64,000 nucleotides of DNA, taken from assembly GCF_015674855.1 (NCBI RefSeq), contig NZ_JADMLG010000008.1:254365-318364 (forward strand), written 5' to 3'. The notes under the pieces were generated by a model. That model searched no databases. It had not been told where the DNA came from and was given only the letters and a program-made list of their open reading frames with translations. Positions 58,905 through 64,000 of the stretch are shown piece by piece. Both the position numbers and the translations under genes were made by a program. Source of the stretch: Nocardia bovistercoris. GTDB taxonomy: Bacteria > Actinomycetota > Actinomycetes > Mycobacteriales > Mycobacteriaceae. How positions within the stretch are numbered: the first letter of the stretch is position 1; each line of letters starts with the position of its first letter.

Positions 58905-59402
58905 GTGCCAGGAAAGTCCGGGACCAGTCCCGAAAGCATCGAGCGGCGCAAGCGGATGGCCCGCGCCCTCAAGCTCCGCGAAGGCGGCGCAGCGTACCGG
59001 CAGATCGCCGAAACGCTCGACGTCTCCATCTCGACCGCTCACGAATACGTCACCGCCGCGATGGCCGAAGTGACGAAAGAGCCCGCCGAATCCGTTCTAC
59101 AGCTCGAACTCTCGCGCCTCGACGCGATGCTCCTCGGCATCTGGGCAGACGCCGCACGCGGCGACCTGAAGGCCATAGACCGCGCCCTGCGCATCATGGA
59201 CCGCCGCGCCAGACTGACCGGACTCGAAACGCTGGCCGACATGCGAATCCGGGGCGAAGGCCGCGAACTCTCGGCGGTCGACGAGTTCCATAAAGCCATC
59301 CTCGGGGAAAAGGCGGTCGACGACGTCGACGATCAGGACGCGGAGGACGCGGAGGACGCGGAGGACGCGGAGGACGCGGAGGACGCGGAGGACGGCGGAT
59401 GA
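58905..59402 (+). CDS. Terminase small subunit candidate
   Basis: 165 residues, GTG after GAAGGAGAG. The N-terminal HTH is IERRKRMARALKLREGGAAYRQIAETLDVSISTAHEYV, followed by a helical oligomerisation region (LELSRLDAMLLGIWADAARGDLKAIDRALRIMDRRARLTGL). The C-terminus ends in six Asp-Ala-Glu repeats. Its place just before the large terminase, with ATGA overlap, supports the assignment. Small terminases bind pac/cos DNA and regulate the large subunit. Confidence 0.75.
   Translation: MPGKSGTSPESIERRKRMARALKLREGGAAYRQIAETLDVSISTAHEYVTAAMAEVTKEPAESVLQLELSRLDAMLLGIWADAARGDLKAIDRALRIMDRRARLTGLETLADMRIRGEGRELSAVDEFHKAILGEKAVDDVDDQDAEDAEDAEDAEDAEDAEDGG
59337..59390 (+). repeat. Six 9-bp tandem repeats (GACGCGGAG)
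   Basis: Perfect tandem copies encode (Asp-Ala-Glu)6 at the end of the small terminase gene. The array is perfectly regular, so copy number could vary by slippage in frame. Confidence 0.95.
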
Positions 59403-60715
59403 TCGTTCGGCCACTACGAGGGAAAGCCCGTACCGCATACCGGCATTCGACCGCAGCCATCAACATCCTCGAAGGCTCCGTACGGTCCGGAAAGACCATC
59501 GGATCACTCGTCGACTGGGTCGAGTTCGTGCGCACCGGCCCAGCCGGGAACCTGCTGATGGCAGGCCGCACAGAGCGGACCCTCATCAACAACCTGCTGC
59601 TGCCGTTGCAGGAGATATACGGCGCTGACCGCATCATCATCAACACCGGCTCCGGCACAGTGTCGATCTGCGGTCGGTCGGTGCTGTTGATCGGCGCGAA
59701 CAACGAGCAGGCACGCACCAAGATTCAGGGGCTCACCCTGGCGGGCGCGTACGTCGACGAGGCCGCGACCGTTCCCGAGTCGTTCTGGAACATGCTCGTC
59801 TCCCGCATGTCGGTTGAGGGCGCACGCATTTGGGCGACCTGCAATCCCGAGGGGCCGCGCCACTGGATCAAGAAGAAGTGGCTCGACCGCGCGAAACTGT
59901 GGGTCGACGGCGACGGGAAATTCCATGACCGGCGAGCGCTGTTCCGCAGGCTGCCGCCCGGCCACGACGACCGGCCGCTGAACCTGCACCGGTTCACGTT
60001 CACGCTCGACGACAACGCGCACAACCTGCCCGCCGAGTACATCGCCAACATCAAGGCGTCCTACTCCGGCATGTTCTACCTGCGAATGGTGCTCGGCCGG
60101 TGGGCACTCGCCGACGGCGTCATCTACCACGCGTTCGACAGACCGAAACACGTCATCGCCCACGGCGAACTGCCGAAGATGGCGCGCGTCATCGCGCTCG
60201 GAATCGACTACGGCACAACCAATCCGACAGCGGGAATCCTGCTCGGTATCGGAGTCGACAACCGGCTGTACGCGCTCGACGAGTGGGCACCCGAGCGCGG
60301 CACCGACGCTGAGCTGTCCCGCTCCCTCGCCGACTGGCTCACGAAGGGCAAGCACAGCCCCGAATGGTCCTACGTCGACCCGGCCGCCGCGAGCTTCAAA
60401 CTCCAGCTCTACCGCGACGACACCGTGCGCGCGGCCGACGCGATCAATGGCGTCGTCGACGGCGTCCGCACGGTGGCCTCACTGTTTTCGAGCCTGCAAC
60501 TGTTCGTGTCCGACCGATGCGAACGGCTGCTGAACGAAATACCCGGCTACGTGTGGGACCCCTCCGCGTCCGAGAAGGGCGAGGACAAACCCGTGAAGGC
60601 TGACGACCACTTCTGTGACGCACTGCGGTACGCGGTCGTTTCCAGCCAACAGGTTTGGCTCCCCGTCCTGCCGATCCCTATCGCCACTGCCGCTACTGCC
60701 GAGGAGGCAGCCTAA
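59399..60715 (+). CDS. terL: Terminase large subunit
   Basis: 438 residues, ATGA overlap with the small subunit. Walker A is ILEGSVRSGKTIGS (about residues 23-36), Walker B region GAYVDEAATVPES, and the coupling motif ATCNPEG follows. The nuclease part has ALGIDYGTTNPTAG, YVDPAAASFKL and a final ADDHFCDALRYAV. This is the PBSX-type large terminase that drives DNA into the capsid. Confidence 0.95.
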   Translation: MIVRPLRGKARTAYRHSTAAINILEGSVRSGKTIGSLVDWVEFVRTGPAGNLLMAGRTERTLINNLLLPLQEIYGADRIIINTGSGTVSICGRSVLLIGANNEQARTKIQGLTLAGAYVDEAATVPESFWNMLVSRMSVEGARIWATCNPEGPRHWIKKKWLDRAKLWVDGDGKFHDRRALFRRLPPGHDDRPLNLHRFTFTLDDNAHNLPAEYIANIKASYSGMFYLRMVLGRWALADGVIYHAFDRPKHVIAHGELPKMARVIALGIDYGTTNPTAGILLGIGVDNRLYALDEWAPERGTDAELSRSLADWLTKGKHSPEWSYVDPAAASFKLQLYRDDTVRAADAINGVVDGVRTVASLFSSLQLFVSDRCERLLNEIPGYVWDPSASEKGEDKPVKADDHFCDALRYAVVSSQQVWLPVLPIPIATAATAEEAA

Positions 60716-62415
60716 TGCCGTTGCCGTCCACGAAAACCCCGTGGCCTCCGCGTCATCTATCCGACGCGTTCGCGCTGTACGCGACGTGTCAGGTGTGGTG
60801 GGAAGGTGACGCCGACAAGCTCAGCGCCTACGCGGGTGAGCCTTCGCGCCCCGCTGCCGGTGGCTTCTTCTCGAAGATTCGCCGCCTGTTCTGGGGCACC
60901 AAACCCGACGTCTCGCAACAGCCGCGGGCACTGCATGTCCCCGTCGCGGGCGATATCGTGCAGACCGCCGCGTCGCTGCTACTGCCTGACCCCGTCTCGT
61001 TCACGGTCGCGAAAGGCGACATCGACGAGAACGCCGATGCGGACGAAATCGCAGCCGCCCACCTGGCCGCCCAGAAACGCGTAGACCTCATTTTCAACAG
61101 CGCCGCAATGCATTCGGCGATGCTGCTCGGTGCTGAGTCCTGCTCGGCACTCGGCGACGTCTACGCCCGCGTCGTCTGGAACGCCGACATCAAAGAACAC
61201 GCGTGGCTGGACTTCGTCGACGCCGACCAGGTGATCCCCGAATTCGAGTACGGCGAACTGAGCGCGGCAACTTTCTGGACGGTCGTCGACGAGAACATCG
61301 AGGACAACGTCATCCTGCGGCATCTGGAACGGCACGAACCCGGATACAAGACCATCGGCGAGGACGGCGAACCGGTGCAGGTCTGGGGGCGCATCTATCA
61401 CGGCCTGTACCGGGGTACAGCCACATCGCTCGGCACACCGACCGAACTCGCTGCACATTTGTCGACAGCGAAGATCCCTGTCGTGGACGGCACCGACTAC
61501 GTCGAGACCGGGACCATGCGATTGACCGCATTCCACATTCCCAACGCGGGGCGCAATCCCGCGTTCCGGGGAAAGCCGGTGATGCAGCATCTCGGCCGCT
61601 CCGACATCGGCGACCCGGCAGTGATCGGTCTCATGGACCAGATCGACGAAACCTATTCGTCGCTCTCGCGGGACGTGCGGCTGGCGAAAGCCCGGCTGAT
61701 GGTGTCGGAATTCCTGCTCGACGCGAAAGCCCCCGGCAAGGGTGCAATGTTCTCCGTAGAGCAGGAGGTCTACGAGAAGGTCGGCGGTGCGCCGTCCGCG
61801 ACTCCGGTTATCGAGGCCCATCAATTTCAGATCCGCGTCGATGACCATCTGCGGACCGCTGAGGGATACCTGCGGGCGATCCTCCGCCGAATCGGATTCA
61901 GCCCCTATACATTCGGCATGGCTGACGATTCGGGCGGCGCGATGACCGCGACGGAGGTCGACGCCAAACGCGACGCCAGCACGGCGACCTACAAGGCGCG
62001 GTCCGGCATGTGGAAAGGCGTCCTCGCACGCGCGGCGCGCACCTTGCTCGAAGTCGACGCCGCTGTGTTCTCCACTGGCCTCGCGCTGACCGAGGATCTG
62101 GAAGTGCGTTGGCCTCCCGCGTCGCGCGACAGCGTGACGGTACGGGCCGCGAACTGCGTCGCGCTCGACGCGTCCGGATCAGCGTCGCGCTGGTGGAGGG
62201 TGCGGTACCTGAACCCCGACTACGACGAGATCGCGATTCGGGAAGAGGTCGACCGGATCGAGGCTGAGAAGGCGGTAGCCGACCCGTACGCGCTCGGCTC
62301 CGACCAGCCCCCGACCCCCATCGCCCCGAACCCCGACCGCCCCGACAACGAGGACGACGAGGCGAACGAGGGTGACCAGCTCGACGACAGCGACGAATTC
62401 GACGCTGCCGCATAA
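60715..62415 (+). CDS. Phage portal protein
   Basis: 566 residues, starting in the TAATG overlap with terL. The SPP1/A118 Gp6-like pattern is seen in PVAGDIVQTAASLLLPDPVSFTV, a long wing/stem region with DQIDETYSSLSRDVRLAKARLMV, and GFSPYTFGMADDSGGAMTATEVDAKRDAS. The C-terminus is very acidic. It forms the dodecameric DNA gate of the head. Confidence 0.9.
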   Translation: MPLPSTKTPWPPRHLSDAFALYATCQVWWEGDADKLSAYAGEPSRPAAGGFFSKIRRLFWGTKPDVSQQPRALHVPVAGDIVQTAASLLLPDPVSFTVAKGDIDENADADEIAAAHLAAQKRVDLIFNSAAMHSAMLLGAESCSALGDVYARVVWNADIKEHAWLDFVDADQVIPEFEYGELSAATFWTVVDENIEDNVILRHLERHEPGYKTIGEDGEPVQVWGRIYHGLYRGTATSLGTPTELAAHLSTAKIPVVDGTDYVETGTMRLTAFHIPNAGRNPAFRGKPVMQHLGRSDIGDPAVIGLMDQIDETYSSLSRDVRLAKARLMVSEFLLDAKAPGKGAMFSVEQEVYEKVGGAPSATPVIEAHQFQIRVDDHLRTAEGYLRAILRRIGFSPYTFGMADDSGGAMTATEVDAKRDASTATYKARSGMWKGVLARAARTLLEVDAAVFSTGLALTEDLEVRWPPASRDSVTVRAANCVALDASGSASRWWRVRYLNPDYDEIAIREEVDRIEAEKAVADPYALGSDQPPTPIAPNPDRPDNEDDEANEGDQLDDSDEFDAAA

Positions 62416-62439
62416 CAATCGAGACAGGCAGGCTCACCG

Positions 62440-64000
62440 ATGACATACGAGCCTGCCGCGATCGACGGAATACAGGACGCGGTCGCGCAGATGTACGCCG
62501 ACGCCGAAGTGCAGCTACTCGCGCGAGTCGCTGCCGCGATTCAGAAGGGCATCGACACCCCGCAGTGGGTGACGACCCAACTCTCCGAGATCGCGCGCTT
62601 GTCGACCGAAGCCCGCGGCTTTCTCCTCTCGTTGCAACCAGAGGTCGCGGCGCAGATCAACGCGGCTCTGATGTCGGCGCACGCTACAGGTGTCGCAGGC
62701 GCGGACCAGGACGTGCCAGGGCCACCGTCGACGACACCCGCCCCCGTGGTATCGACCGAGGCCGTCGCCGCGCTCGCGGCCGAGACGGTCGCGGCGGTGG
62801 CATCAACGAACACGCAGATCCTCCGGTCGACAGTGGACGCGTACCGAGATGTCGTCGCCGAGGTCTCCGGCCGCATAGTGACCGGTGTCGCCACTCGCCG
62901 AGAGGTCACACAGCAAGCACTGGACAACTTCGCGGCACAGGGAATTCGGGGGTTCCGCGATAGCGCAGGCCGAAACTGGCGGATGGACACCTACGTCGAG
63001 ATGGCGGTGCGCACAGCCGCTCTGCGGGCGATGAAACAGGGCCACACCGACCGGCTGCGGCAACGCGGATACGACATCGTCGTAGTAACCGCGCACCCGC
63101 GACCAGCACCTCAGTGCGTGCCGTTCGAAGGCGAACTGCTGTCGCTGTCGGGCGCGACGCCGAACGGCCCGGTTGAGGCCGAGTCGCGGATGGACGGATT
63201 GCCCATCACGGCCACCGTGAAGGCGTCGATGCAGGAGGCCGAAGCGGCTGGACTGCATCACCCGAACTGCAAACACGGTCATTCGCTGTGGGTTCCCGGT
63301 GCGCCACGTCCCGAACTACCCCCGTACGACCCGCAGGACTACGTCGACGAACAGAAGCTTCGGCGGCTCGAACGCGGAGTGCGGCAGGCGAAGCGCGAAG
63401 AGGCCGCCGCGATCACCCCGACCGCGAAGGCGAAAGCCAAGGCGAAAGTGCGGGCGCGTCAGGAGGAGATACGCGACCACGTCGACCGAACCGGGGTTAC
63501 GCGGAGACGCAGCCGTGAACAGTTGCGCAACGGCGACGCGGACCGCGCGACCGAGTCGACGAAGTTGGTACGCAATCCGACACCAGAGCCGAAGACACCC
63601 GCCGCAGCGCCGAAGACACCGAAGCCCGCCCCCGGTCGCCCGCACAAGGGCCTCACGGACGACGAGCTGGACGACGCGATCGTGCAGGCGTGTGAAGCGG
63701 AACCGCTCGACTGGGATCTGATCGACGCACTCGAAGGCGAGTTCAAGCATCGCGAGATGCTAGAGGCCAAGCGCGCCGAGAAATGGGCAGGGTACGAGCG
63801 CGAGTACGACAGGCTGACCGCCGAGGGCATGGACCATGAGTCGGCGGTTGAAAAGGCATACGGCATCAGCGTGAAAACGCAGCGCCAGCAAGCGGCAGTC
63901 GCGTTCCTGCGCGACCAGGGCTATTCGGGGGAATCGTTCAACGACCTCGCCCGCCACGCCTTCAAAGACCAGGCGTACCAAGGCTGGTTGGCCGCTGAGG
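62440..64000 (+). CDS. MuF-like minor head protein, partial
   Basis: A frame with no stop from ATG 62440 to the window end (over 520 codons). The head domain follows the phage minor capsid/MuF plan: N-terminal helices, then GRNWRMDTYVEMAVRTAALRAM, RQRGYDIVVVTAHPRPAPQCVPFEGELLSLSG and HPNCKHGHSLWVPG. A charged coiled region follows (RQAKREEAAAITPTAKAKAKAKVRARQEE) and then a Pro-rich linker to a further helical domain that is cut. MuF proteins often carry a C-terminal enzyme or toxin domain; here it is not complete. Confidence 0.85.
   Translation, partial: MTYEPAAIDGIQDAVAQMYADAEVQLLARVAAAIQKGIDTPQWVTTQLSEIARLSTEARGFLLSLQPEVAAQINAALMSAHATGVAGADQDVPGPPSTTPAPVVSTEAVAALAAETVAAVASTNTQILRSTVDAYRDVVAEVSGRIVTGVATRREVTQQALDNFAAQGIRGFRDSAGRNWRMDTYVEMAVRTAALRAMKQGHTDRLRQRGYDIVVVTAHPRPAPQCVPFEGELLSLSGATPNGPVEAESRMDGLPITATVKASMQEAEAAGLHHPNCKHGHSLWVPGAPRPELPPYDPQDYVDEQKLRRLERGVRQAKREEAAAITPTAKAKAKAKVRARQEEIRDHVDRTGVTRRRSREQLRNGDADRATESTKLVRNPTPEPKTPAAAPKTPKPAPGRPHKGLTDDELDDAIVQACEAEPLDWDLIDALEGEFKHREMLEAKRAEKWAGYEREYDRLTAEGMDHESAVEKAYGISVKTQRQQAAVAFLRDQGYSGESFNDLARHAFKDQAYQGWLAAE

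Larger units (their letters stand above)
32360..64000. mobile_element. Prophage in tRNA-Gly, left part
   Basis: The left edge is the 3' half of tRNA-Gly(CCC) next to an integrase gene. It is followed by immunity, recombination, replication, early, DNA-modification-like, packaging and head genes in a typical temperate siphophage order. The window ends inside the MuF-like head gene, so tail, lysis and the right att site lie outside. Confidence 0.93.

Noticed and set aside
59337..59390. Repeat array as a possible CRISPR
   Set aside because: Units are 9 bp with no spacers and lie in frame inside a coding gene.

Overview
The window is high-GC actinobacterial DNA with strong GC bias at third codon positions and frequent GTG/TTG starts. 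A FadE5-type acyl-CoA dehydrogenase, two secreted DUF4185 proteins, a VanW/peptidoglycan-binding envelope protein and many small lipid-metabolism genes point to the mycolic-acid lineage (Mycobacteriales). Nocardia is the most likely genus, but this is inferred from gene content only.

Three regions can be seen. (1) About 1-6019 is the integrase end of an integrative/conjugative-type element, cut by the window edge. It carries a membrane protein, a TraG/VirD4-like ATPase, a replication-relaxation protein, an excisionase-like HTH protein, an XRE regulator and a tyrosine integrase, all on the + strand. (2) About 6120-32359 is host chromosome. It holds a VanW-type protein with a very long disordered N-terminus, a divergent XRE regulator pair, a secreted repeat protein, two DUF4185 exoproteins, a diguanylate cyclase, fadE5 with a palindromic upstream site, a thiolase-like/crotonase pair, and an organosulfur cluster (SfnB-like, StyA-like, SfnG, SfnB, FMN reductase, flavin reductase). 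It ends with a Tat-type DAPG-hydrolase-like protein. (3) From 32360 to the window end is a prophage inserted in a tRNA-Gly(CCC) gene; the 3' half of the tRNA lies at 32360-32404.

The prophage reads as integrase, ImmA-like protein and repressor (minus strand), excisionase/Cro-like gene, an exonuclease plus AAA ATPase recombination pair, and a replication protein. An accessory patch follows (XRE-TPR regulator and GNAT facing a minus-strand cassette), then a run of small early genes, SSB, a metallophosphoesterase, a WhiB-like protein and RusA. Next come a ParB / PAPS-reductase-like / ParB / methyltransferase / HNH-like module, two small zinc-finger or unknown genes on the minus strand, the terminases, the portal and a MuF-type head protein that runs off the window. 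The remaining structural and lysis genes and the other att site lie beyond 64000.

The most distinctive signal is a recurring start cassette in the prophage. Twelve genes on both strands begin directly after a near-identical 14-base block GAAAGGAACCAACC. Almost all are preceded by an RNA hairpin whose loop is CCGCCA while its stem sequence changes with compensatory pairs. This resembles in principle the start-associated and extended start-associated sequences described for cluster K mycobacteriophages, but the sequence is different.
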